From the NCBI GenBank assembly GCA_037976565.1, contig CP137679.1:24716761-24780760 (forward strand): DNA of 64,000 nt, given 5' to 3'. The translations under genes and the position numbers were made by a program. Under the pieces are notes generated by a model, which was given only the letters and a program-made list of their open reading frames with translations, had not been told where the DNA came from and did not search any database. This stretch comes from Mesocentrotus franciscanus. Taxonomy: Eukaryota > Echinodermata > Echinoidea > Camarodonta > Strongylocentrotidae. Position 1 is the first letter of the stretch; the number at the start of each line of letters is the position of its first letter. Of the stretch, positions 49,001 to 62,062 are shown one piece after another.

Positions 49001-49945
49001 TGGAGAAAGAAAAGAATATGTTTTGGTTAGTAATGACAACAGGATGTCTAAAATGACATTTTCCAAACAAGTCAACATAAATGCACTCTGATGATCCTTC
49101 AAGGTTAAGTCTTGGATGGTGCTTTGGATAACATTCATTAAGTTTGCGGTTTCACCATGTGGGTAGTCTGGAAAAAGACTGTTGGTTGTGAAAAGGATAG
49201 AAGAGAAAGAGAGAGTGAGGGAGAAGCTATATTTCGGTTTTGTCCTTTTGAGGAATTACTTGATATCGGGGAAAAGTTGAGAAAATTAAGAGAGAAAGAG
49301 AGGTATTCTTTCATGAGTGTAGTCCTGAAAAGTACTGGTGAACCAGGTTATGAAGGAGAGAGAGAGAGAGAGGGGGGGGGGATTGGGGGGATGAGATAAA
49401 GTAAAATACTTAATCTTACCATGCTGTGCCTAGGAATCTACCTGATGGATGATACTCTACTCTGCTGACTCTGGCTTCGTGCCCTTCTATGTTAGCAACA
49501 GGTTCCTCACTGTAGAAAAGATACAACAATGATGAGTTGCTTGCTTAAGTGCATACACTTTAAAAGGATAATCAAACTAATAATTGAATTTAATAAATGG
49601 ATAAAATATTATGCTCACAATAATGAAATTCAAATTTGACTACTGAATATGCCCCCCCCCCCCATTTGTCAAACTTTTGACACCACTGACACTTTTATAT
49701 TACCAAATGTGTCATCATCATCCTCATCATTCTGCTCCTCCTCAATTAATCCTCACTACCATCATCACTAAAATCACCAATATCACTCCCAATTACCACT
49801 ATCATCAACATCACATCTGTAAGCATTTAGCACTGTCATCACCAGCATCCTTGTCCTCATTCTCCTCCTCATCATCATTACTACCACCAACACCACTTTC
49901 ATTACCACTACCATCAACATTACATCTACATATAGGAGCACCATT

Positions 49946-49979
<34 letters not shown>

Positions 49980-50029
49980 CCATTCTTATCCTGCTCCTCT
50001 TCCTCCTGTTAATCATCAACAACATCATT

Positions 50030-50060
<31 letters not shown>

Positions 50061-50068
50061 ACATCATT

Positions 50069-50102
<34 letters not shown>

Positions 50103-50110
50103 ACATCATT

Positions 50111-50141
<31 letters not shown>

Positions 50142-50185
50142 ACATCATTATCATCATCATCATCATCATCATCAACAACATCATT

Positions 50186-50234
<49 letters not shown>

Positions 50235-50401
50235 ATCTGATTACCTATTCTCAATATTCATACAATTTTACATGATCTTCCTCAAGATCACCTTTTAAAG
50301 TTCCAAAAGTTTGACTGCACTATCCGTTGAGCATTTAACATTGCTTTAACAATCACAATCACCACATTTCCATCATCATCATCACCATCTTCATCATTAC
50401 T

Positions 50402-50439
<38 letters not shown>

Positions 50440-53400
50440 TATCACCATTAAAATGTTCCCTCATCATTGACATTCATAAAATTTTACACCATCTTACAGA
50501 CAATCACTTATCAAAGTTTGACTGCACCGTCCATTGAGCATGGACAGCATCTTCATCATTATCATCTTCAATTATTTGCATTCATAAGATGATCTAACAG
50601 AAAAATTACCTTTCAAAGCTCCACAGTTTGACTGCACCATCCGCTGAGCATGAAGCCATACAGCAGGCATTGGGTGAGAGTGAGAGCGTTGCTTGAGGAT
50701 GGAACACCACACAACCCACATGGGCATTATGGCCTCTCAGTGTCTTGTAATGACTGAAGTCTGGTGATGTCCACAGTTTGATAAGACCACTCCTAAAAGA
50801 CACCAAGATGTATACAAATTATGGGATGTATGTTTAACACTTGCCAAAGTTTAGGATAAGTCAATCAGTTTGAAGAAGTGAACACACTTTAGTGTATATA
50901 TTGTAAACACGTGGAATCAAGCATTAACTCTCTGTGTACCACTAAAGAAGACCCACTGTGCCACTAATCCGTTTGTAAAAGTACATACTACGTGTATTTA
51001 GCATAAACATCAAATTCATTTTTTGTTTCCTCACTTCAGTTAAGACCAAAAACTTTGAGTAGTGAGCAATTCCATTCATAATTGTTGCCAATTGGCTGCG
51101 CTAATCCTTTGCCATGCCTGATATTAAGTCATTGAACATCAGTGGCAATCATTGCAATTAACTCGCTGGGAAACTAGAAATCTAACCTCTTCAAAATTGT
51201 AGTGATAACCAGAGGATGCAAATGTTTAGTCAATGGTTTAGTTAGTACAGAGATTGACTTGCCTGCACTAATAACTCCATGTATACATATAGGGTACTGA
51301 AGCATGTACAGTCAAACCTGTCTATTAAGGCCACCCAATGGAAACAGAAAAAAGTGGCCACTGTAGACAGGTGGCCTTTCTAGGCAGGTTCTACAACATA
51401 CATTTCTTTCTCAAAGGAGACAAAATGCATGGCCACTATAGACAGGCGGCTTTTATAGAGAGATGGCAAATAAGACAGGTTTGACTGTAACTTTATGTGT
51501 GCTTATTTTACTCTATTTATTAAACTGAATACAGCCATACACAACTTTTTTGACGAGTTGGATCCATAGAATTGATCATGCAGACCAAAGAACCACTCAC
51601 CATGATGCTGTGGCAAGTAGTCTTGAGTCAGGGCTGAAACGACAATAAGAGATGGGTCTTGTGTCTCCTATCTGACTACCTATTGCTGTTAGACTCTAAG
51701 AAGAGAAGCAAAGCAATAAAATCATGTTTGGTCACAACAAAGCTTTAAACTGAAAACATATTGGCTGTATACGGTAATAATAACTACTTCTCATAAAGAA
51801 GCGTATCTTTAGCAAGTACTATTTCGAACATTACAGTAACAGTGCACATTCTGCACTCCCTGGGGAGCATCCCAGCATTTAATCACAGTTTTGCATTCCC
51901 AATCAAGCAATTATTAAAACCAATCATAATTACTTGCATACACAATGAACTGAGAATATTCATCTATGATTTCAAAAATACCTAAATGTAGCACCTAATT
52001 TTGTAAAAATATCTTGACAATGACTCATCATTTATTAGAAATGACAAGTGACAACAAATGCTAACACCCCATTCCCAATTTCCCATTTCATAAACTTTAA
52101 AAGGGAGCCTAAACATAGGTTCAATGGAATTTTCGTGTGTGGTTCCTAACCCCTTTCTATGCTACCATAATTCCAACAATGAACTGGAGAATGAAAATAT
52201 GATTCATGGTGCTTTGTTTCATGGTTGAATTAGGCATAAAATATCTTCCACAAGAACAAACTTCACAATAACGGTATCTACTTGTGTTTCAGGGAGAGAC
52301 AACTTTGAGCAATTTTTAGTCGTAACACACTGGTGAACAGTCTCATTCCTGGGCGGGATTGGATTGGCTGCCCACAACACAGAAAGGAGTAAATTAATTC
52401 TGGACAAAAATCCAATGGTGCTTACCCTGGCCTTTCTGTGCAGCTCCTGTCTCCTTGCATTGGTCTGGGATTCTGGGATCTTCATGGCTTCTCTAGCTTC
52501 CTCTAATCTCTTGTCGGCTCTATCAAAGATTACATTGAAAGAAATACATCATCATTATTTGCATTGAATTCGGTGTTGGATTGTTCATAGTAAAACACTA
52601 GATAAAATATAAATTGCAGTGTTCACTTCTTTAAAAATATATCTTACATGTTTATGTACAACTGTAAGAATTATTGCTCATCAGACAAGGGCCTTTCTGG
52701 TTGTGATTTTTGAACAACCATTTCAATATGATATTAAATGATATCATTAACCCAAGTACAAAAAAAAATTCCCATAATATAAAATGAACAAAATAAATTA
52801 TATATTTTGCAGTAGTACATTAAAAAACTAGTATGACATGACATGCTCGTATAATTGGGGGAAAACAAAATCACATTCTCTTCTCAAATGTACTAGTGTC
52901 ATAAACCTTAAAGAACATAATTTTTCTCAACAAAGCTATTCACCTTGGTAATGAATACTCAGCGATCCAAAGTCTGGCATTTTTCAAACTGGATGGGCCT
53001 TCATGATACCATGTAGTTTGTTTTTCCTGTGAAATCAAATAAAAGAATGTTTGACAATGTTTTGTAGCTCAGGGAGATGGTGCACTATGTTAAGTTAAAG
53101 TAACCAACTACGACAATATGAAACCCAAAGGATGAAGGCGTTCCTCTGTTATCTCTTCTGGAAGATTAAATCTTAAAGAATTATTGGATTACATTGTGAC
53201 CACAAAGTCATTGCAAAGAATTGCATTGTTTTACAATATAAGTAATAAAGCACACATTGCAAATGTTTCACACAGTAAATAAGCACTCATTTCAAGAGTT
53301 TCACACAGTAAATAAGCATACATTTCAAGTGTTTCACACAATAAATAAGCATACTTTTCAAGTGTTTCACACAATAAATAAACATACATGTACATTTCAA

Positions 53401-55752
53401 ATTTACAAATTATGGTGATTCATCTTGTTTGTGTATATCATCAAAAAGTTCAGGGCTTCAGGCATGCTACATGTATCTCAGGAATATCAGATATTTATTG
53501 CCCTCTATCTAGTGGCCTCCAAGATTGATTCATAATTTTATAATTTCTTTTTGTAAGTTATCATTTTTCTTTCATTTCTCAATATAACGTTTAATCACAT
53601 TGATTTAAATAAAAGTACCATAAAACAGGGTGTATAGAACAGCAGTATGAATATGAACCCGATTGGGAAAGTGTCTTGACATAACTTTTTTTTTCCAGGA
53701 TTGATGTAGAAACTTTTTTTCTCCATTATCATATTTTAAAGTAAATGAGATGGCCTGCATTGTAAAATTCGTTCCTATTCACCCTATGTTTCAGTATCGG
53801 GTTATTTTAAGACTGACAAATGTGTTCAGTCAGAAATCTTACCACTTCTCCTTCTTTTGCTTTCTCTTTGTTGGCTTTCTTGGCTTGTTTGTCTTGGTCA
53901 GCCATCTCTCCCAGAGCAGCAAGAAGATGGCGTAGCCTCTCTCTTCTTTCAGCTGGGCCCTCCCCAAACAGACCTGAAGAAACACGCAAAATATCTCTCC
54001 TTCATTAAATGCAAATGCTGTACAACCAGAATTTTTTAAACAAAATGTTTGCAAATTTCATGAATAATTCAGAAGCACGAAATTTTCTTGCCGTGAGCAT
54101 GGCCATCACTAGCAATTTGTGAAAATGTTCATGTTCCAAAAGTTTCTGAGTATTCAGTACCATATGTATACTACAGCAGGAAAATATGCACAACAGAGGA
54201 TGATAACAGCTTTCCCAAATACAGATTTCAACTCTGTGCAAAGAAATTGGAAACATTTCATTTATCTTGTAGATGAAGCTTGCTGTTTACTCAGAATAAA
54301 ACAGTTCTCAAGTATGATGAATCTTTAAATATGGCAATCATTTTCACAATGTACAGCCTGTAAATATACATACACCATAATTCCTGATTTGTGATATAAA
54401 TTTTTGTGAATAACATTGAGAACAAAACAGCAACTCAAATACACAACTATTAGAGCGTACTTCAAATACAAAAATATATATTCACATGTTGGTATATATA
54501 AAAAGTCACTTACAGATAGGTTCTCCATATTTCCTAAGTTGTGCCTTTACTTCAGAATCATCTGTTGAAACTGTGATTTGCCTTGCCTGAATAAAGGATT
54601 GAAAATAGACTTGATTAGATAATAAACTCTTCAAAGGGGATTAAGAAAATATAAGACAATTTTTTCCAAAGCTATCATTTAGATAACTCTAAATTCATCA
54701 TTGCTTTATACAAGTATGTGGATGAACAAAAAGTTATTTATCATTCCTCAAAAAGTAATATACTGTAGGTGTACATATTTACAGATTTCCAAAGAGTTTA
54801 TATGAAAATAATCATTTCATTCAAACTATGATTTGACAAATTGGAAGATAATAATGACTTCAAGCTCTGTTAGAAGTAAATAAAATGAACTAAAATAAAC
54901 AAACCTTTCTCCTTCTTTCAAACTCTGCCAATAATTCTTTTCTTCTTTCACTGATATGCTCTTCCATGTCAAATGTTTCGCCTGCAAAGAAAGAGCATGG
55001 ATTCAAATCATGTTAAGTAATACTGCAAATGTTCAATCATGAAACTCTTGATTCACGTACCTGTTGAAAAACAGTCTTTGGCTGAAATGAGCTAACAGTG
55101 TTGAAATAAAATATAATTAGAATGAAAAGCATTGATGTCACCAGCAGGTCTACCAATTCTTGCTCATAGAACAATTTTATACAGGTTATTAACAGGGCAT
55201 ATCTTCCTTACATGGGCTACTTTTTTTAAAGTCATACTGTCATACTCAAAGATTTCATGCATCACAACCCACTAACTGAATATATTTCATAGTTGCTTTT
55301 ACAGAGACATTTTCAGCACTACAGGGGCAAGTAACCCTTTTCCCAATCATTCTTTCCCAACTAGTTTCACTTCAAATATGTAGGTTAAGACTTGGTCCAA
55401 GTGTGATGTGACTCACCATCAGAGATTCTGATGGTGCTGGCTTCAATCAAGATCAAATGCTTATGACATTTGACACACCAAACTGTATAAGAGGCATTTA
55501 CGTGACCAATTCAACTACATTTTGTCCTGATCTTGACATAGAATAAAGTACTGGGTACAATTTTAAATCAAGTGGTTCCTACATGATTTTTTTGAAATGG
55601 AGCAATGACTTACCACCAGACATGTTTATGTTGCCAGCTTCAAGAACAATGCCGCTGGCATCTGACACACCAGTTTTCTTAAGATGCTCCTCCAGGGTAC
55701 CATAGTGAACCCTTGGCTTCTTCAAGGCGGATAGTCCATCCTCCTCAGACAT
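45983..55752 (-). CDS. PRPF4: PRPF4, U4/U6 snRNP WD40 protein
   Basis: Fourteen exons, upper to lower end: 55752-55614, 54981-54905, 54586-54514, 53973-53843, 53026-52944, 52519-52426, 51695-51601, 50792-50610, 49509-49420, 48999-48877, 47913-47806, 47617-47499, 46904-46855, 46126-45983. They sum to 1509 nt, 502 residues plus stop, all phases consistent. PRPF4 binds PRPF3 and PPIH in the U4/U6.U5 tri-snRNP and is needed for pre-mRNA splicing in the nucleus. Visible: AGNINMSG near residue 40, [12 protein letters not shown] near 52, the PRP4/SFM module with [14 protein letters not shown] near 100, then seven WD40 repeats from about 205 (for example [45 protein letters not shown] at the end). 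Human PRPF4 is 522 residues. The start M opens the first conserved block. Confidence 0.96.
47155..47240 (+). repeat. Short dispersed repeat with tatagcgctgg core
   Basis: aataataataatatttacat, tcgtatagcgctggattcta, then ctaagcactttacaataatt. It resembles the left part of the repeats at 8405 and 37421. PRPF4 intron. Confidence 0.5.
48262..48362 (+). mobile_element. Possible tRNA-derived SINE fragment
   Basis: ggtgatggcttagtaatacg looks like an A-box region and ggaggtttgaaacca like a B-box. It is followed by gatgcacaagtgccctgtga and aggcattaatcct, a tail shared with 11030-11060. Confidence 0.4.
48712..48858. mobile_element. MITE family B, third copy
   Basis: gccctgtttcataaaacctg at the left, aagttttgtgaaaccgggcc at the right, with catctgattggctgagagc in the middle as at 18391-18536. 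PRPF4 intron 10. Confidence 0.8.
49930..50441. repeat. (atc)n microsatellite block
   Basis: Long atc runs at about 49944-49978 and 50027-50234, broken regularly by aacatcatt, and another at 50403-50438, in PRPF4 intron 8. The break pattern (atc runs, then aacatcattatc) repeats five times, so blocks of about 60 bp were themselves duplicated. The long poly-M and poly-D frames over it are artefacts. Confidence 0.9.
51307..51490. mobile_element. MITE family C, best copy
   Basis: tacagtcaaacctgtctatt at the left and, inverted, ttacagtcaaacctgtctta at the right. Inner copies of actgtagacaggtggc and actatagacaggcggc. PRPF4 intron 7. Confidence 0.85.
53263..53395. repeat. 33-bp tandem repeat, four units
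   Basis: gtttcacacagtaaataagc recurs at about 53264, 53297, 53330 and 53363 with few changes. PRPF4 intron 4. Confidence 0.85.
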
Positions 55753-56440
55753 CTTGAATCAGTCACTCACTTGTGGAAGTTCACTGAAAATAATTAAATT
55801 TCAAGACATATCATCAATGACATTAATATGATTGCACCTCCAATATGCCTCTATCCATATTCAGTGAACAATTCATTATATTTTGCAGTGACATTAATTT
55901 TCCAAAATACGAATTTTCTTCATGGGTCCACAGCGTGTATAATAGTGATTAGTGTAAAAAGACGCGGGATCAGGGAGTTCCCTAAATTCAGCGAACTCCG
56001 TGCATGCGCCTTCGTATACTAAACTAATCACTATCGTCACAAAGGATCAAATTGGCAACGCAAAAACAGTTTCTTTTAATGTGTATACCGCATTTCTTTG
56101 CATATTAGCCTGAACCAACATCACGAACACTCGTAACTCATAAGAGGTCAGCGTTTTTTGTAATGTAAATTGCACCGTAACTATCATCAGGAACACATGG
56201 ATGGTAAGCAAACCGCTATCACTCAGTATCAAAATCTCATCTTTATTTTAATTGCATGACCGATTTCAAAGTGCTTTAGATCTATATGAGAAGAAAGAAG
56301 AGTCAACAAGCAAACTTCGCAGCCATGTTTGCAATGTTCACGTTTGTCAGGGGCGGGAAGGGGCGATTTCGAACGCATTTTACTAATTAGGTTTTGTTTA
56401 CCCATGTTACCTGCCTCTTCACACAAGGGTATGGGTGCCA
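55753..56440 (-). promoter_or_regulatory. PRPF4 5' UTR with intron, and promoter
   Basis: On the minus strand the first coding exon is preceded by an acceptor (ttttcag then tgaacttc, exon from 55783). A matching donor, ggcag then gtaacatg, lies at 56411, so an untranslated first exon probably starts a little above 56411. The TSS itself is not visible. Confidence 0.5.
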
Positions 56441-56610
56441 ATTAAGGCTAGGTGATTATTGATATCAATATCATATTTCATTATTAGTACTATTAGTCCA
56501 CCTAGCCCTTACAGCTTTCTTCATTCATTCATGTCCAGAAGTCCTTCTATAAATTTATAACAGTTTAACTAAACTTCAACATAATAGGGACAGCTTTTTC
56601 ATAATCATAT

Positions 56611-58514
56611 TAGAGTAGAGGAGGGAGTTTTCGGCCACTTAAGGCAAAATCTTATTTTTGGACTCTTTACTTCCTATTTATTATCATTTTTTGTTCAAAT
56701 CATGAAGCCAATACTATTATTATTTAAACAAAAAAAGAATCCCAGAAAAAAAATCATGAATTGCTATGGCAATATCCATTTCCTTGTTCACTTTTTCTGA
56801 GGCAGTTTTCGGCCGCATGTACAAAGTCAATAGGGAGCGTGCGCCATGAGTTCGCCCGCTGATCTATAGCGCATGCGGCCAGAGCACGTAATCCCCCGCA
56901 TGGCCGGTCCGTTGGATGCATGGTAAAATCATTTAAAATACATTGCATAACAGCATATCACATATCACACACATACAATAACATGGCAGACTGAGAGTCA
57001 CTGGAGAACCACATTTGCAATGGAAAATGTATCCTTAAATATCACATTTTAGCGATGTAATCGGCGGTCCCGCTACCCGAATCTGAAAAATGGAATATCT
57101 TACACGTGTCTGTAAGGAATATGGGTCCCATAAAATGAGCTGTATTTCAAGTATTTTTCAGATTTAGAGTCAGATTTTTCGATCATCGCAAGCTCAAATG
57201 TTTCTCACCGCATGTATGTTATCCTATCAGTCGGATACTATAGCGCTGTATCTCTGTATAGCTTAGATTCCAATTTCTGAGCACGGCACCCGCATGTGTA
57301 GACAGAAATAACCGTCTGATATGGGTCATTCTTTAATAAAACTGACATTTGTTGACATTCCCCATACACAGACGGTACCCCATACGGCTCGCACCACGGG
57401 GAGAGATTGAGCCGATTTTGGCCTGCTTTTAGGTCAAAAACTTTCTCCCACGATTTTCTTTATTTAGATCTAATTTTCTGATTTATAAATCAGATACAAA
57501 AATACTATGTCTATTTTTCTCCTATGTACAGTTATCAATTTTTTATGACTTATTTCTAAATGCGAAATTTACGGACTTACGTATATGAGTTATCCAATTT
57601 TATCTCAGAACCAAGGAAACGGTACGTTCATGCATTCGAACTGGTAATCTATGACATGACCCGCCCGATATATTTCCGGTCAACCGACCAAAACAAGCCC
57701 AATGGCCAATCAGAGCACGTGTTTGATATTGGGCTTATGAATATTCAAACATCACCGCTCAAGCCGGGCTGACTCATACGTAGCTATTGGACGTTCGAAA
57801 AGAAAAAATGAATATTCATCAACTTAAACCAAGATGGCTGACAACAAATCTTGTTGACTACAAGACTTTCTCGGATTAATCATTAATATAGGATCTAAAT
57901 GAGCAAGCTATCGTAAGTCAAAGTAGATATTTCCGGTTATTCTTATGGCTATTTAGATTCAGTGTAATATTGCAGCCAAAGTGGATATATGAAGACGTAA
58001 AGAGTGAAAAACTCGTTGCATATCTCATTTATCGCGGTCCGGCCGAACCGAACCATTCGTTCCCCATACTACCCCATTGACGTACTTCAGTCTATGTATA
58101 GAGGCGGTCAGAGGAGCCAGATGCAATCTCAGCGGAACAACCGTCGATATCAGACTCTATCAGAGACTGAAGCTTTCGGTCTACCGCATGTGTAGTTTTC
58201 GGCCATGCGGGGGATTACGTGCTCTGGTCGCATGCGCTAGGGATCAGCGGCCGAACGCACGGCGCGCGCTCCCTATTGACTTTGTACATGCGGCTGAAAA
58301 CTGCCTCGCTAGGCCGGAAACTACCGCCGAAACAGTGAAAATGAAAATCAATATTGCCATGGCAGTTCATGATTTTTTTCTGGGATTCCTTTTTTTGTTT
58401 GAATAATAATAGTATTGGCTTCATGATTTAAAAAAAAATAATAATAAATAGGAAATAAAGAGTCCAAAAATAGGATTTCGCCTTAAGTGGCCGAAAACTG
58501 CCTCCTCTACTCTA
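56611..58514. mobile_element. 1.9 kb element with about 300-bp inverted ends
   Basis: Left arm 56611-56903 (tagagtagaggagggagttt, cggccgcatgtacaaagtca, ggccagagcacgtaatcccc) is inverted at 58195-58514. Between them are segment X (56904-57297) and segment Y (57298-58194). Y is bordered on both sides by ccgcatgtgtag. No transposase is seen. Confidence 0.8.
57690..57912 (+). promoter_or_regulatory. Promoter-like segment inside segment Y
   Basis: ggccaatcagag (CCAAT box, 57704-57715), an inverted CCAAT (ctattgg, 57783) and tgactca precede aaccaagatggctgac, a YY1-like start-site motif. About 80 bases further lies a donor (aagctatc then gtaagtc). This could be the first exon of an unseen plus-strand gene, or a captured promoter. 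The ATG opens only a seven-codon frame. Confidence 0.35.
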
Positions 58515-58537
58515 GCCAGTCTAGGCCTAGACTCGAG

Positions 58538-59260
58538 TCTAGAGTAGAGGAGGCAGTTTTCGGCCGGTCCGTTGGATGCATGGTAAAATCATTTAAAATA
58601 CATTGCATAACAGCATATCACATATCACACACATACAATAACATGGCAGAGTCACTGGAGAACCACATTTGCAATGGAAAATGTATCCTTAAATATCACA
58701 TTTTAGCGATGTAATCGGCGGTGACGCTACCCGAATCTGAAAAATGGAATATCTTACGTGGGTCTGTAAGGAATATGGGTCCCATAAAATGAGCTGTATT
58801 TCAAGTATTTTTCAGATTTAGAGTCAGATTTTTTGATCATCGCAAGCTCAAAAGTTTCTCACCGCATGTATGTTATCCTATTAGTCGGATACTATAGCGC
58901 CGTATCTCTGTCTAGACTAGTTTAGATTCCAATTTCTGATCACGGCACCCGCAGGTGTAGTTTTCGGCCATGCGGGGGATTACGTGCTCTGGCCGCACGC
59001 GCTAGGGATCAGCGGGCGAACGCACGCGCGCTCCCTATTGACTTTGCACATGCGGCCGAAAACTGCCTCGCTAGGCCGAAAACTACCGCCGAAACAGTGA
59101 AAATGAAAATCAATATTGCCATGGCAGTTCATGATTTTTTTCTGGGATTCTTTTTTTGTTTGAATAATAATAGTATTGGCTTCATGATTTGAACAAAAAA
59201 AATTATAAATAGGAAGTAAAGAGTCCAAAAATAGGCCGAAAACTCCCTCCTCTACTCTAG
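58538..59260. mobile_element. Deletion derivative of the 56611 element
   Basis: It has a short left end (ctagagtagaggaggcagtt), then a near-identical copy of segment X (58563-58958), then directly the right arm (58959-59260). Segment Y is absent. It lies 24 bases after the full element, in the same orientation. Confidence 0.82.
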
Positions 59261-60218
59261 CAGGCCTAATAAATTGATCACCATATCCATCAGGCATCAG
59301 TATTTTTGGCATTTAATTCCAAAATATCAATCATCAATGTCACTTGCCTAAAAAATAAAATAAAACATGTGTGCGGCATCGAAACATACGACTTCCAAAT
59401 AGTCTGGTAAAAAGACCCACAGACTTCCGAAATCGCATGCCATGAGTAATGACTGTCGAATTGGATGAAATATCTAGTTTTGAACACACAATTTCCAATA
59501 TGTGGGACAAGATGAACAGTTGAGGACAATATTTAATTGTTCAGTGAGGAAGAGTAAGTGTTTAGAAATGAAAAAATTGTGACCATTATATCATCAACAG
59601 GTATAGGGTTGAGCTACATGGAAAAAATACAAATTTTTGGTCAAAAACATGAAAAAATGCGACACGTTCTTACCAGTATTTCACGTTCGAACGCCGTCGC
59701 AAATGTAGTAGAAGATAGCGATGAAAAATAACTCATCCCAAAATTTTGAACAACTTAAGTGCTTGACATATTTTATTGAGTAAGATTATTATTTTTATAC
59801 AAAAAGTCACGTCGAAAATTAAAAAATATCTATTACGAATATTGTTTATAAATAAAAAATTAATTATATAAATAAATCCTAAAAACTAGTGTCAAACCAA
59901 GTGTAAACCTTTTTGATCAATGGAATTTACTCTCTAGATAGATAATCATCTCGGACTTAGAAATAATTTGCTATTTTTTCATTCCTAATAACTTTTCAGT
60001 CGCTGTATAGTATTTTAATTTTGTAAAATTGACAGTTTTCCCTAATTTGGTTTATTTTTACTGTTTAAAGTTTTTAAGGATAATGTTCATTAATTAAAAT
60101 TATTTTTGAAATTTTAGAACTAATAAACTAACTAATCTATTCAAACTAGATTTATCTGTTTACTTTATGTTTTACAATTAACTTGAAAAAAGTCTAACTT
60201 GTGGTACACGTAGGGTAG
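59261..60218. other. AT-rich intergenic, nothing recognised
   Basis: No exon, RNA gene or repeat seen. A possible minus-strand donor (aaatactg then gtaagaac, near 59672) has no coding support. Confidence 0.45.
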
Positions 60219-60241
60219 NNNNNNNNNNNNNNNNNNNNNNN
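60219..60241. other. Assembly gap (23 N)
   Basis: A run of N directly before the foldback element, as expected where a long inverted repeat blocks assembly. Confidence 0.98.
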
Positions 60242-60538
60242 CTACCGTGCTAGGCTGGTAAGGGCTGGCGGCCTCATGAATAAACATGACTATATGACGT
60301 CACGAACGTCATCGCACTTACTCGTCCGCGCCACGCCTACTCCAGATCCTAGAGGGGTGCTAGGCTGAATGGAGAGGGTGCTAGGCTGGATGTAGTAGTA
60401 CAAGTTTAAATGAAATCATGCTCGGAGATAGATGGAGTTAATTAATGTATATTTCTATGGCTCAATGGAGGGTGCTAGGCTGGATGGAAGGGTGCTAGGC
60501 TGGATGTAGTTAGTGCACGTTTTAAATGAAATCATATG

Positions 60539-62062
60539 CTTCTTGGCCCCTTTTTATAATTATATATTAATGATTTTTATCTTTCATCTGATGTACTTTC
60601 TTTCATATCTATCATATCTTTCATATATTCTTTGCAGATGATTCAAGTGTATTTTTTCTCATAAAAACCCTGAAGTTTTATTAGATACAATTAATATTGA
60701 ATTAAAGAAAGTTATTTTGTGGATTCATGCAAATAAGTTGTCCTTGAATCTTCAAAAGACAAACTATATGTTTTTTAGTAACTCCCTAAAGGATGTACCT
60801 GGAAATGTACTTTTTGATGATGTTAATGTTGCGAGAGTAACTTCCACCAAGTTTCTTGGGCTACATATTGATGAGAAGCTGTCTTGGGCATCTCATTGTA
60901 CTAATATTTGTAAAGTCGTGTCTAGAAATACTGGTGTAATTTATGAATTAAGTTCTTTTGTCCCACAAGAAATTTTGCTTATTTTGTATTCTACTTTAAT
61001 TTTGCCTTATCTCAATTATGGAGTGCTGGCATGGGGAAGTCATTGAAAACACAATTAGATAAGATTTGTGTTGCCCAAAAGAGGGTGGTTAGAGTTGTTT
61101 TTAATGCGAGCTATCGTGCTCATACTAATGTTTTGTTCTACAGTAATAAGCTATTGAAGGTTGAAGACATTTACTTTATACAGTTAGGCGCAATTATGTA
61201 TGGTTTTGAAAATGGTACTCTCCCAAATGCGTTAGTACAAATATTTCGAAAGAACAATCAAATTCATAGCTATAATACAAGGCAGGCAACTGCACTTCAT
61301 ATTCCACGTGTAAGAACTGCTTTTGCTCTGAAGACGCTGGCTTGTACTGGTCCCAAGTTTTGGAACTCACTTCCTATCAATGTAACTAGATCTGTCAGTG
61401 TCTTTGTTTTTAAAGTCAAATTGAAATTACATTTATTGAGTAACTATGTCGAGAATTAACGTAAAAATTATATCACCAGAAATGATATTAAGTAATAATT
61501 TATTAATTGTTATTGATAACGTGCATTATCTTTTGTTTTTGTTATGTTTGATTATTCAATATAAATGTCAGCATTTCACATTCTCTCTCTCCCCCCCCTT
61601 CTCTCTTCTATTTTTCTTTTTCTTTACACCAAATACCATTTTCCTCTATATACATATAACTTCCTTCTTTCTCTGTTTTTCTGTTTTGTTGTTTTTCTCG
61701 TTCCAGTTTGCTTTTTCCTCTCGATCCTTTTGTATATATTTTCATCCTCTCCTTTTCAAATTTCAAGCTATCCCTTTTGTAAATATTTCCCCCATATTTA
61801 ATCATGTGTAGTTTTGATAACTTTGAAACATTTTAAAAAGTGAAACATTGATGGATTATGTTATATGGGGACCTTGCTCTTACAAGCCCAGCTTTTCTAA
61901 GGTCTCCACTTTCTTTCATTAGGATTATATATCGACTTAAAATTGCACTTAAATTGTTTTTCTTATGCTGTTTTTTGTTCTATTATTATATGTAAAAATG
62001 TTGTGAAAGAAAGAAATAAAATGAACCTTGAACCTTGAACCTTGAACCTTGAACCTTGAACC
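60539..62062 (+). mobile_element. Truncated LINE nested in the foldback element
   Basis: Begins within the reverse transcriptase (LGPF, then FADDSS at about 60630) and ends in five or six tandem ccttgaa units. The arm repeat is interrupted at atatgct on the left and resumes with agatggagtt on the right. Confidence 0.85.
60600..61459 (+). pseudogene. Broken LINE reverse transcriptase
   Basis: Reads FADDSSVFF, then after a frameshift near 60655 HKNPEVLLDTINIELKK, WIHANKLSLNLQKTNYMFF, STKFLGLHIDEKLSW and, after a second shift near 61040, AQKRVVRVVF and GPKFWNSLPI. Only the palm end, thumb and tail remain. It is related to, but clearly different from, the copy at 947. The element is dead. Confidence 0.85.

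Noticed and set aside
49783..50254. Long poly-methionine and poly-aspartate reading frames
   Set aside because: They are the three frames of an (atc)n microsatellite in a PRPF4 intron.
58077..59312. Two similar frames of about 110 codons on both strands
   Set aside because: They are similar only because they lie in the inverted and direct copies of one transposable element.
59290..59529. Minus-strand frame of 79 codons upstream of PRPF4
   Set aside because: No recognisable family, and splice-like sites nearby do not join to anything coding.
61446..61811. Plus-strand frame of 121 codons after the second LINE
   Set aside because: It is the T-rich 3' UTR of the LINE, with hydrophobic low-complexity content.
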